Below are positions 1 through 6,748 of a DNA stretch of 9,080 nt, piece after piece. Numbering within the stretch: position 1 is the stretch's first letter; every line of letters begins with the position of its first letter. The position numbers were made by a program, and so were the translations under genes. The DNA comes from JAHDCC01 sp964551835 (lineage in GTDB: Bacteria; Actinomycetota; Acidimicrobiia; Acidimicrobiales; SZUA-35), in assembly GCA_964551835.1 (NCBI GenBank), contig CAZKEM010000096.1, positions 1-9,080 of the forward strand. The letters run 5' to 3'. The notes beneath the pieces are model-generated. The model did not search any database. It was not told the DNA's origin and saw only the letters and a program-made list of their open reading frames with translations.

Positions 1-669
1 CCCCAAAACCTCGATTGCGCTCGCCATCGTGTTGGCGGTGTACATTCCCCCGCAGGCTCCGGCTCCCGGACATGACTTGGCCACGATCTCTTGGCGGTCT
101 TCTTCAGAAATAGTTCCGGCGATGGATTGACCGTAACTTTGGAACGCTGAAACGATATCGAGTTTGACTTCAGCGCCACCGACGATGCCGGCGCCCGGCC
201 TAATAGTTCCGCCGTAGACCATTATCGAAGGCCGGTCGAGTCGGCCCATGGCAATCGCACAACCAGGCATGTTCTTGTCGCAGCCCGGAAATGCCAGCAG
301 AGCGTCATACCACTGGGCTGACATAACGGTTTCGATGGAGTCAGCTATGAGGTCGCGACTTTGCAGCGAGTAAGACATACCATCGGTGCCCATTGATATA
401 CCATCGGAAACCCCGATGGTATTGAACCTCATCGATACCATGCCGGCGTCGGCAACGCCATTGCTTGCATGTTCGGCCAAACCGTTGAGATGCATATTAC
501 ACGGGTTGCCTTCGTACCAACATGAAGCAATGCCGACTTGGGGGAGCTTTAGTTCCTCGCGTGATAGGCCAGTCGCCATAAGCATCGCTTGTGAAGCGCC
601 TTGACTTGGGGGTTCGGTAATACGAGCCGAGAACTTGTTTAATTGAGTAGCAGTATTTTCGGAAACCAT
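1..669 (-). CDS. ilvD: Dihydroxy-acid dehydratase, N-terminal 223 residues (runs off the left edge)
   Basis: IlvD dehydrates 2,3-dihydroxy-3-methylbutanoate and 2,3-dihydroxy-3-methylpentanoate to the 2-keto acids that precede valine/leucine and isoleucine, in the cytoplasm, using an Fe-S cluster and Mg2+. The frame is open from an ATG at 669 down to base 1 and gives 223 residues, about 40% of the usual ~560. Visible family signatures are NPCNMHL with Cys57, FPGCDKNMPG with Cys130, Asp131 and Lys132 (the lysine that is carbamylated and binds Mg2+ in characterised enzymes), and CPGAGACGGMYTANTM with Cys206. Asp89 in GVSDGIS is probably the other Mg2+ ligand. Three cysteines in these positions fit the family's cluster ligands. 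An in-frame TAG lies 12 codons before the ATG's neighbour region, so the start at 669 is the only ATG that keeps the conserved N-terminus. No Shine-Dalgarno is visible; TAGTTT ends 6 nt before the ATG. The thioesterase gene ends 38 nt upstream on the same strand, so cotranscription is possible. Confidence 0.95.
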   Translation of the reverse strand, partial: MVSENTATQLNKFSARITEPPSQGASQAMLMATGLSREELKLPQVGIASCWYEGNPCNMHLNGLAEHASNGVADAGMVSMRFNTIGVSDGISMGTDGMSYSLQSRDLIADSIETVMSAQWYDALLAFPGCDKNMPGCAIAMGRLDRPSIMVYGGTIRPGAGIVGGAEVKLDIVSAFQSYGQSIAGTISEEDRQEIVAKSCPGAGACGGMYTANTMASAIEVLG

Positions 670-675
670 GTTCCG

Positions 676-681
676 AAACTA
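676..681 (-). promoter_or_regulatory. Putative -10 element of ilvD, leaderless geometry
   Basis: On the minus strand TAGTTT matches TANNNT and is followed by exactly 6 nt (CGGAAC) and then the ilvD ATG. There is no convincing Shine-Dalgarno or -35 box. This spacing would put transcription start at or beside the A of the ATG. The single match is weak on its own; it gains weight because four other genes in the window share the arrangement. Confidence 0.4.
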
Positions 682-707
682 GCGCAAAACTATCGGATCC
701 ACTCAGA

Positions 708-1190
708 TCAGACTGCAGGGCGGCGACGAATAAACAGCCCGGAAGCCGTCACCACACATTCACCATCGGCGTTACACATCGAACCGTTGACCCGAAGACT
801 ACGACGGAGACTAAGCGACTCCCGGCCATCCAACCCCGATACAACAGAAGCCTGGACCATGTAATGGCCAGCGTCAATCAGCACAGGGGCACCATAGCGA
901 ACAGACAAGTTCCCCGTTATCGCCTGAGCTCCGAACGCAGTCGTAGCTGCGTGGGCGCACACATAATCGAGGACGGTCGCCACGAACCCGCCTTGGACCC
1001 AGCCAGGCTGTCCTTCGTGATCAATCTGCGGGAGAAAACTGGCCTTTGAACCCTCCTGGTCAACATGAATATCCGGGAATAAGGCGGCAATCGCCCCCGA
1101 GCGATCTCTTCTGGCTACCACATCTTTCGCCTTTGCTAATTGTGTATGTGTCGGTGGAAGCAATAATGCTTCGTAGACCGCGGAAAACAC
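708..1190 (-). CDS. PaaI-type hotdog-fold thioesterase family protein
   Basis: This 160-residue protein has the size and pattern of a single-domain 4HBT/PaaI-like hotdog thioesterase, cytoplasmic enzymes that usually hydrolyse acyl-CoA thioesters. The N-terminal ~45 residues are helical in character. Then comes GWVQGGFVATVLDYV (residues 63-77): the VQGG at 65-68 and Asp75 correspond to the active-site loop and central helix of the family. The strands around NLSVRYGAPV (94-103) and the C-terminal half complete the fold. The substrate cannot be told from sequence. The start used is GTG at 1190; an in-frame TAG lies 15 codons upstream and no ATG intervenes, and only a poor GGACGG-like site precedes it, so the start is uncertain (GTG at codon 24 is an alternative). 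The gene ends 38 nt before ilvD on the same strand and is divergent from the sigma factor gene, across a region with a perfect palindrome. Confidence 0.8.
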   Translation of the reverse strand: MFSAVYEALLLPPTHTQLAKAKDVVARRDRSGAIAALFPDIHVDQEGSKASFLPQIDHEGQPGWVQGGFVATVLDYVCAHAATTAFGAQAITGNLSVRYGAPVLIDAGHYMVQASVVSGLDGRESLSLRRSLRVNGSMCNADGECVVTASGLFIRRRPAV

Positions 1191-1253
1191 AACGACCGTC
1201 CAGGTCTCGAGGAAACGATGCTCCAGTGGGTACTACCACTTCGAACAGCTCAA

Positions 1254-1259
1254 AGTATC
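1254..1259 (-). promoter_or_regulatory. Weak candidate -10 element for the thioesterase gene
   Basis: GATACT on the minus strand resembles an actinobacterial -10 box and would give a leader of roughly 55-60 nt before the GTG at 1190. It abuts the 14-bp palindrome, overlapping it by one base, so a protein bound there could control it. No -35 box is recognisable. This is a suggestion only. Confidence 0.2.
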
Positions 1260-1272
1260 GACAATATTGTCG
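1259..1272. promoter_or_regulatory. Perfect 14-bp palindrome, likely operator between the thioesterase and sigma genes
   Basis: CGACAATATTGTCG is its own reverse complement over all 14 bases and lies in the 218-bp divergent intergenic region, 68 bp from the thioesterase start and 136 bp from the sigma start. A perfect palindrome with an AT centre between two divergent promoters is typical of a dimeric helix-turn-helix regulator site. I do not recognise the regulator. Apart from this palindrome and the elements next to it, the region 1191-1408 shows no gene. Confidence 0.5.
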
Positions 1273-1402
1273 CAGAGACTCGACATTTCATTTTTTCACC
1301 AAAGAATTTAGCGTACATATGGGCATTGATCGGCTATTTGTCGCTTTCCACGTCTATCTCGAGTTTCAACCCAAGCGATACCCAAGTAACGCATCCAACA
1401 CT

Positions 1403-1417
1403 GATACTATGAGTATC
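1403..1417 (+). promoter_or_regulatory. Short inverted repeat with the sigma factor ATG as its loop
   Basis: GATACT-ATG-AGTATC forms a 6-bp perfect inverted repeat whose 3-nt centre is the proposed start codon of the sigma gene. It could be a small RNA hairpin hiding the start codon, or a protein site. A 3-nt loop on a 6-bp AT-rich stem is only marginally stable, so the functional call is tentative. Confidence 0.25.
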
Positions 1418-1969
1418 GCCCAAAACCCCGTTTCCCTCCCCGAGGCCGACGATCGAGAAGCCTGGAATACGTTGGTCAAAAAGTACGAACCTTCACTTCT
1501 TGCTCTCGCTCGTCAGTTCCCCCTCAACGAAGTTGAAGTTCAAGACGCAATTCAATGCACCTGGATTCGCCTTCTCGAACGCCATACTACTGTACGCAAC
1601 CCGAATGCGCTGACTGGATGGCTACGCACGGTCTGTCGGAACGAATGCCTTAATCGGTTGCGGCACAGCAAACGAACCAGGTGCGCCGACCCCGGAGACT
1701 TCGCTAAGTTGGTTACGCCCCGCCCACAGGACTGCCCCGACGAGATAGCGGTTCAGAACTGCCGACGGGCCGCCCTCGAACAAGCCTTGCAAGAGCTACG
1801 TCCGGTGGTACGTTCAGTCGTTGTGGGTTCGGTGGTCGAGAAACGACCCTACCGAGAACTTGAAACGATGTTGGGCGTGCCGGGCGGTTCAATCGGGCCC
1901 ACCCGAATGCGGGCCTTGAAGCGACTACGAACGTCTCCGCAACTCAAGAACCTTCTGGCCGCAAGTTAA
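1409..1969 (+). CDS. Sigma-70 family (ECF-like) RNA polymerase sigma factor
   Basis: This 186-residue protein has the two-domain layout of an ECF-type sigma factor, which directs RNA polymerase to a dedicated promoter set. Region 2 spans about 18-86: AWNTLVKKYEPSLLALAR, then EVQDAIQCTW (region 2.2-2.3 pattern) and LTGWLRTVCRNECLNRLR (2.4). After a linker at about 90-115, region 4 spans about 118-175 and ends in VPGGSIGPTRMRALKRLR, the recognition helix form common in actinobacterial ECF factors. The frame is open upstream to 1046, but that stretch is antisense to the thioesterase and has no family similarity; the ATG at 1409 gives the expected N-terminus. ATG at 1319 is a possible alternative. 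No good Shine-Dalgarno is seen for either. There is no anti-sigma gene next to it. The last 26 bp overlap the 3' end of the convergent SARP gene. Six cysteines (50, 76, 80, 92, 109, 118) are unusual for so short a sigma factor. Confidence 0.85.
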   Translation: MSIAQNPVSLPEADDREAWNTLVKKYEPSLLALARQFPLNEVEVQDAIQCTWIRLLERHTTVRNPNALTGWLRTVCRNECLNRLRHSKRTRCADPGDFAKLVTPRPQDCPDEIAVQNCRRAALEQALQELRPVVRSVVVGSVVEKRPYRELETMLGVPGGSIGPTRMRALKRLRTSPQLKNLLAAS

Positions 1970-4862
1970 CCTGGTCGAGCTTCACGCTCAGCCTGGCCAG
2001 AACTTCATCGACGGAAGCCCCTCTCCCCCGGCGTCGCTCGATGTCGAAAAGTTCTCCACCCAGACTCTTACGAGCCTTTTTTAGGACAGCCTCGTGGGCC
2101 GGCCTGGCGACTCCGTTGCGGTACTGAGAAGTAAACCCGTCGACGAACACTAAACGACCATGGTCTTCCAAACGGAAGTAGTCAACAAAAGCGATCCATT
2201 CCAGAGAACTCGACAACAGTATTTTGTTTTGCGTCTTGAAGCTCGACAACAGAGCTTCAACAAATAGACTGCGACCAAAATTGAGGTCTTCAACGCTGGT
2301 CACCGCCCGCCCGTATGCTAATGCCGCCATCGCCAACGCGGCGTGATCTTGAATTTCGGAAGCGACTTCGTACGATTGAGACGCGAATTCGCGGGCATCA
2401 GACACGCGGCCCATCTCGTGGAGAGTGCGGGCAATCGATTGCGTCGCCATGGCGATTCCCCGCTTGTCATCGAGATAGACAAGCCGCTTTAATGCTCTGC
2501 GACCTACTTCGTAGGAAAGTTCTAGTCGTTGAGCACGGCGTTCAGCGATCGAGGCGAACAGGTCCACAATAGCCAAACCCCAAAGATGGCCAATCGAACG
2601 ACACAACTCTGTGGCCTCGGCTAGCGCAGCGAACGCGCAAGGAAGATCATTCGCGTCAATTGCGGTGGCACCTTGAAGACTCAATGCGTCGGCCAGGAGA
2701 TCGGAATCCTCGGCCACCCTAGCGTGCCGAACCGCATCGGCCGCCTGCCCCAGAGAGACCTTCTGGGTCCCGAGATAGAAGCCGACCGCTACAACCCCGA
2801 CATGAGCGCGAGCGATCACGCTGGCAGAAGCCGAGACCTCATCGACGAGCGAACGGCGGACCCACTCGCCGATTTCTGCGACGTCTTCCAGTTCATGACA
2901 ATGCCAGATAAACGCCCATAGCAGGTCAACTACATCCGGGAACGATTCATGCCTCCGGGCAAGCCTCAAACCAACCAACAGATTTGGCTGGTCGGGAGAA
3001 ACAATCGCTGCTCGTTGAACAGCGGACATCGATCGAATATCTGGCGCAACCTCGGCAATAAAGGAAGCAAAGAACCGAAACATTGCCCGCTCAACGTCTG
3101 CACGGCAATCAAGCTCGGCCAGTTCAGGTTTGAGAAATTCCCGCACGGTCCGTAATGTTGCGTACCGATGACCCGTAGCTACATCTGGAATTTTCAGAAC
3201 CAGAGACTGATCGATTAGCCTCGTCAGGACCGAACCAACATCAACGCCGGTAGCGTCGCCAACAACTTCAGCCGCGGCATAGGTGAAGGGAGCCTCGAAG
3301 ACAGCCAATGCAGCAACAAGGCGACGTTGATTGGGTTCGAGACTATCTAACGTCCAGCGGATCATAGAACTCATCGACCTGTGCCGGTGGGTCTCGTCAA
3401 ACCGGTCTGACGATAAATCCCTCAGCTGGATGCAATTCTCCCCAGCCAGAGCTTGCAGACCAAGACCCGCCGCCCGCTCGGCCGCCAGTTCAATGGCATA
3501 CGGAAGGCCATCAGCGGCCGAGACGATCTGCTCTACCAGCGTCCAATCGTCTTGATCAACAGAAGCTCCTAGCGACTCGAGACGGTCGACAAATAAGTTC
3601 GAGGCCGGGCTTAATGACTTGCAATCGGTCGACTGAGTCGTCAACGGTGGAACAATAACCACCTGTTCCAAGGACACATTCGTACGAACCCGTGACGTTA
3701 CCACCACATGAACGTTGGGCTGGCCCCGCAACAATTGGTTGATCTCGACCGACACCTCACAAATAAATCGTTCACAACTTTCCAGCAGCACCAAGTGGCG
3801 GGTCTGAAGATCGGCCAACGAAATATGGCCGGCCAATGCCCGGATCTTCTGCACTGTTGAAGTAAGATCTGGTTCCTCTGACAGGTCGCTCGTGTGAACC
3901 TGATCAAACAAACCCCTGACACGATCGACCGCTTCGACCGCTAAGCGAGATTTTCCAACCCCTCCAGGTCCAACCAGCGTCACTAAGCGTTGGCGCTGCA
4001 ACGTCTTACAAACTTGTTCAAGTAGCAGCTGTCTGTCGATGAAGCTATTCCGAGGCGATGACGCAACAACGTTATGGCTAGACGTCTGGAGATGTTCAAC
4101 TCCAAAAGGAACTTCGTTCGAGGCGATCAAGGCTTCCAACTCCCGAACGCTGGAGCTTGGCCCGATTCCTGTTCGTTCTATCAACTCCTGCCGATACTCG
4201 TGACATTCACGCAGTGCTTCAGCGTGCCGATCCAGATTAGCCAACACCCGCATCAAAAGACAGACGAATCTCTCATCGCACGGATTCTCCGCCCGAAGTT
4301 CGCGAAGCTCAGGGAGCGAATGTTCAGGCGAGCGTTCGATCGCGACGTCGAGACGCATTGCCATCACCATCAGTCTCTTTTCTTCGACGACCTTAGCGAA
4401 GCGCTCAAGGCGTTCGAGCTGGCGAATATCTTCGACAAATGAACCTCGCCAAAGACTACATGCTCGTTCTACAACTTGGTGGTGGGCTTCATCGGATTCG
4501 AACGAATTTGGTTCCCTGTGGGCCATGTCTACGAAGTCTTCGAATTCAGCTAAGTCCAGATCTACATTTGAACCTAATCCATAACCGCCAGAGGAAGTCA
4601 GGATTACATCCGCTCCTAGCTCCCGTCGTAAATTGGAAACGTAGGACTGTAGTGTCGACTTTGCCCCGGCAGGTGGGTCTTCTTCCCAAAGTTCGTCGAT
4701 CAACCGTTCGGCAGTAACCGGCCGACCCCGCCGAATACATAGCAGGGCAAGAAGGGTCTTTAGGCGTGTTGCGCCAAGTTCAACTGGAACGGATTCGCGG
4801 GTTACCTGAACTGGCCCCAACAACGAGATGCGGACAGATTTGGCGTCGCCCAAATCAGACAT
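1944..4862 (-). CDS. AfsR/SARP-family transcriptional regulator with BTAD and NB-ARC-like ATPase domains
   Basis: This 972-residue protein is a large SARP of the AfsR architecture, a STAND-type activator that binds promoter DNA. Residues 9-84 form the OmpR-like winged helix (ISLLGPVQV at the start, LQSYVSNLRRELG at the end). Residues 100-249 are the bacterial transcriptional activation domain (DLDLAEFEDFV, HAEALRECHEYRQELIERTGIGPSSSVRELE). From 275 comes the ATPase core: Walker A GPGGVGKS at 298-305, a Walker B-like LVLLESCE at 357-364, TSR at 389-391 and GLPY at 452-455. Residues ~580-900 are helical, probably TPR-like, and the C-terminus (ARKSLGGELF and RGASVDEVLARL) matches the usual tail of AfsR/LuxR-ATPase proteins; no LuxR helix-turn-helix follows. 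The frame opens upstream to a TTG at 4946, but ATG 4862 has a strong GGGAGGG 7 nt before it and begins just before the winged helix. Walker B has Glu361 where Asp is normal. The ligand and targets are unknown. Its 3' end overlaps the sigma gene. Confidence 0.92.
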   Translation of the reverse strand: MSDLGDAKSVRISLLGPVQVTRESVPVELGATRLKTLLALLCIRRGRPVTAERLIDELWEEDPPAGAKSTLQSYVSNLRRELGADVILTSSGGYGLGSNVDLDLAEFEDFVDMAHREPNSFESDEAHHQVVERACSLWRGSFVEDIRQLERLERFAKVVEEKRLMVMAMRLDVAIERSPEHSLPELRELRAENPCDERFVCLLMRVLANLDRHAEALRECHEYRQELIERTGIGPSSSVRELEALIASNEVPFGVEHLQTSSHNVVASSPRNSFIDRQLLLEQVCKTLQRQRLVTLVGPGGVGKSRLAVEAVDRVRGLFDQVHTSDLSEEPDLTSTVQKIRALAGHISLADLQTRHLVLLESCERFICEVSVEINQLLRGQPNVHVVVTSRVRTNVSLEQVVIVPPLTTQSTDCKSLSPASNLFVDRLESLGASVDQDDWTLVEQIVSAADGLPYAIELAAERAAGLGLQALAGENCIQLRDLSSDRFDETHRHRSMSSMIRWTLDSLEPNQRRLVAALAVFEAPFTYAAAEVVGDATGVDVGSVLTRLIDQSLVLKIPDVATGHRYATLRTVREFLKPELAELDCRADVERAMFRFFASFIAEVAPDIRSMSAVQRAAIVSPDQPNLLVGLRLARRHESFPDVVDLLWAFIWHCHELEDVAEIGEWVRRSLVDEVSASASVIARAHVGVVAVGFYLGTQKVSLGQAADAVRHARVAEDSDLLADALSLQGATAIDANDLPCAFAALAEATELCRSIGHLWGLAIVDLFASIAERRAQRLELSYEVGRRALKRLVYLDDKRGIAMATQSIARTLHEMGRVSDAREFASQSYEVASEIQDHAALAMAALAYGRAVTSVEDLNFGRSLFVEALLSSFKTQNKILLSSSLEWIAFVDYFRLEDHGRLVFVDGFTSQYRNGVARPAHEAVLKKARKSLGGELFDIERRRGRGASVDEVLARLSVKLDQVNLRPEGS

Positions 4863-4869
4863 TCTGAGA

Positions 4870-4876
4870 CCCTCCC
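4870..4876 (-). promoter_or_regulatory. Ribosome binding site that fixes the SARP start
   Basis: On the minus strand GGGAGGG lies 7 nt before ATG 4862. It is the best Shine-Dalgarno in the window and decides for this ATG over the in-frame TTG 84 nt upstream. The 145 bp between engB and this gene hold no further gene and no convincing terminator. Confidence 0.8.
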
Positions 4877-5007
4877 AACTAGTTAGCGACGAAATCGAGC
4901 CCGAAAACCAGTCTATTCTGGACAGCCGACCATTCTTAACTAACAACTGTAGGCGATACCAGTCGTTTTACCCGCGCCAAACCTCATAAGACTGTTGATT
5001 CGTGGTG

Positions 5008-5640
5008 TTACTTGTTATTCAGCCAAATAGTAATTAGCGACCGAACCTTTTCAATGCCTGTTCCTTTGTTGGAACTTACCCAGATGATGTCGTTAGGTTC
5101 CAGTTGGCACCCCTTGGCCAAATCCACCTTACGGCGAGACCACTTAGACGACTTAACTTTGTCTCGTTTGGTTGCAATTACGCTGTGTGGTAAATCACTC
5201 GCTCGAAGCCAGTCCAACATTTGAACGTCGAGTTTTGTCGGACCAATTGCTCCATCAATCAAACAAATGACCATCTCAAGATTCTCCCGGTGGAGAAGAT
5301 AGTCCTCGATCATTCGCTGCCAGGATGCTCGCATCGCCTTCGATGTTGCGGCATAGCCATACCCAGGAAGATCCATACAAGTACCACCTTCGAGCACTTC
5401 GAAGAGATTCAAGAGCCTCGTTCGCCCGGGGGTACCTGACACCATGGCTAGTTTTTTGTGGTTACTTAACGCGTTGATAAGTGAAGACTTACCCACGTTA
5501 GAACGACCGACAATCGCAACCTCCGCTTCGCTATGAGGAAGCTGGTCAACATCGGTCGCCGACTTCACGAACTTCATTCTTAGAGGAGCCACAGCTAGTA
5601 CCAGACCTACTTTATTTCTTGCCCGAACAGGGCCGCTCAT
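5008..5640 (-). CDS. engB: Ribosome biogenesis GTP-binding protein EngB (YihA/YsxC)
   Basis: EngB is a small TRAFAC-class GTPase that helps assemble the large ribosomal subunit in the cytoplasm. All G motifs are present in the 210 residues: G1 GRSNVGKS (45-52), G2 with Thr74 in GTPGRTRLLN, G3 DLPGYG (90-95), G4 TKRD (157-160) and G5 around VSS (188-190). GRSNVGKSSLINAL and DLPGYGYA are diagnostic for EngB as against Era or Der, and the length matches the family's ~200 residues. The ATG at 5640 is preferred because TAAGCT ends 6 nt before it; the internal ATG at codon 22 (5577) would also leave the G domain whole but has neither a Shine-Dalgarno nor a -10 box. The gene starts 35 nt after yihY ends on the same strand, so the two may be cotranscribed, with a possible extra promoter in the gap. 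The downstream SARP gene is 145 bp away and probably separately expressed. Confidence 0.95.
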   Translation of the reverse strand: MSGPVRARNKVGLVLAVAPLRMKFVKSATDVDQLPHSEAEVAIVGRSNVGKSSLINALSNHKKLAMVSGTPGRTRLLNLFEVLEGGTCMDLPGYGYAATSKAMRASWQRMIEDYLLHRENLEMVICLIDGAIGPTKLDVQMLDWLRASDLPHSVIATKRDKVKSSKWSRRKVDLAKGCQLEPNDIIWVSSNKGTGIEKVRSLITIWLNNK

Positions 5641-5646
5641 TCGGCC

Positions 5647-5652
5647 AGCTTA
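5647..5652 (-). promoter_or_regulatory. Putative -10 element of engB, leaderless geometry
   Basis: TAAGCT on the minus strand fits TANNNT, with 6 nt (GGCCGA) to the engB ATG. A TTGACT resembling a -35 box sits upstream (5665-5670), but only 12 nt separate the two, shorter than a normal spacer. No Shine-Dalgarno precedes the ATG. Confidence 0.35.
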
Positions 5653-5675
5653 CCTATCAAATCGAGTCAACGGCT

Positions 5676-6665
5676 TTAGGTTTCCGACGTTTTATCTTCT
5701 CCAGACAATTTGCGTTCCCGGCCGTCTCGGGCCTGGCGCCCAGCCTCGACTGTTCGCTTCAGTTCGTCAGTCGTCGCTGATATCTTTTTGGTCACCTTGT
5801 CGTTCAATCCATGGACCGAACGTTCCCGGTGATATCCCCGTTGCTTTCCAACCAGGAAATTTACCGCACCACCAATGAGCAAAATCTGAGCGACGAGCCA
5901 TAGCCAGGTCAGCGCTAATAGACCTGCACCCACAGCAGCGCGAACCTGGTTTGTCCCGGACGTCACGACACCATACCGAGAAAAACCGAGCGAAAGGCCC
6001 CACCATAGAACCGCGGCAACTGCCGCCCCCGGCAAGTCGTGGGTCCACCGACTTCGTTGACTCGGGCCGTAGTGATAGATGGTGGCCGCCCAGAAAGAAA
6101 GTACAAGCAACGCAAAAAGGTTCCGGGATAACAGGCGGAAGATACCTTCTGGGATCACATCCCAAACCAACTGGTCCGTCACAATGAGTGGAACCGAAAG
6201 GGCCAAACTTCCAAGCCCTAGAATAACCGCGACGATCCGGGTGTGGTACCAGCTACGGCGATCTCCAACTTCATAAATGTCATCGAGCGCACGCATCAAA
6301 CCAGAGAAGCCTCGACTGATCGACCAAAGGGTAAGCGCAAGCGAAATAGTGAATAGTCCAGGGTCCGGTTGGAGGAAAAGTTCTTCGATAGCGCGTTCGA
6401 TGCTTCCACTTTCGTCCGTGAAGACTCTGGCAGTAAAGCCGATCACTTCGGTCTTGATTCGGGACTGAAAACCGAACCCGTCGACGAGTCCGTCCAACGG
6501 ACCCAACGCGGCGAGCAACGCCAATACTGATGCTGGCAGCGACACTAACATCCAGAATGTGACGCCGGCGGCTAAGTCGCCAATACCGGTTCGGTACCAG
6601 CGAACAGCGACGGCGACGGCTAGGCGCCACAGCTGCGCCACCCGATGTAGACCTGACCTAATCAC
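5676..6665 (-). CDS. YihY/BrkB-family inner membrane protein
   Basis: This 329-residue integral membrane protein belongs to the YihY/BrkB family. Its biochemical role is not settled; despite older annotations it is not ribonuclease BN. About six hydrophobic segments are visible at roughly 30-57, 104-122, 142-167, 176-200, 211-234 and 243-272. Family landmarks are the AAGVTFWMLVSLPA first segment, SRGFSGLMRALDDIYEV (118-133), HYGPSQRSRWTHDLPGAAVAAVLW (about 198-221) and the last segment ending in GGAVNF. Residues 273-329 form a highly charged, probably cytoplasmic tail (KKISATTDELKRTVEAGRQ, coiled-coil-like). The start is GTG at 6665; TATTCT lies 6 nt before it and an in-frame TGA further up closes the frame. 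A second GTG at codon 9 is possible. The gene lies 35 nt upstream of engB and is divergent from the hydrolase gene. Confidence 0.88.
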   Translation of the reverse strand: MIRSGLHRVAQLWRLAVAVAVRWYRTGIGDLAAGVTFWMLVSLPASVLALLAALGPLDGLVDGFGFQSRIKTEVIGFTARVFTDESGSIERAIEELFLQPDPGLFTISLALTLWSISRGFSGLMRALDDIYEVGDRRSWYHTRIVAVILGLGSLALSVPLIVTDQLVWDVIPEGIFRLLSRNLFALLVLSFWAATIYHYGPSQRSRWTHDLPGAAVAAVLWWGLSLGFSRYGVVTSGTNQVRAAVGAGLLALTWLWLVAQILLIGGAVNFLVGKQRGYHRERSVHGLNDKVTKKISATTDELKRTVEAGRQARDGRERKLSGEDKTSET

Positions 6666-6671
6666 GTCTCT

Positions 6672-6677
6672 AGAATA
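6672..6677 (-). promoter_or_regulatory. Putative -10 element of yihY, leaderless geometry
   Basis: TATTCT on the minus strand is close to the consensus TATAAT and is followed by 6 nt (AGAGAC) and the GTG start. No clear -35 box or Shine-Dalgarno is present. The position supports GTG 6665 as the start of the coding region. Confidence 0.4.
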
Positions 6678-6748
6678 GAGAATTTGCAGGCCCTGTGACG
6701 GTCGCGTTTGATAGTGTCATATCGTTACGAATTTCTGTTCCACCCATA

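Noticed and set aside
1225..1240. Inverted repeat AGTGG-6 nt-CCACT upstream of the thioesterase gene
   Set aside because: Five-base arms are within chance expectation; the perfect 14-bp palindrome nearby is the better candidate.
1046..1408. 5' extension of the sigma factor frame, which is open for another 121 codons upstream
   Set aside because: It runs antisense to the thioesterase gene, its translation has no sigma-factor similarity, and the conserved N-terminus starts at 1409.
4908..4921. Small hairpin CCAG-6 nt-CTGG followed by TTTT on the minus strand, terminator-like
   Set aside because: The stem is only 4 bp and it lies just upstream of the SARP ribosome binding site, so it is too weak to call a terminator.
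4863..4946. Longer SARP protein from an in-frame TTG
   Set aside because: ATG 4862 has a GGGAGGG site 7 nt upstream and sits right before the winged helix; the TTG has neither a Shine-Dalgarno nor conserved sequence after it.
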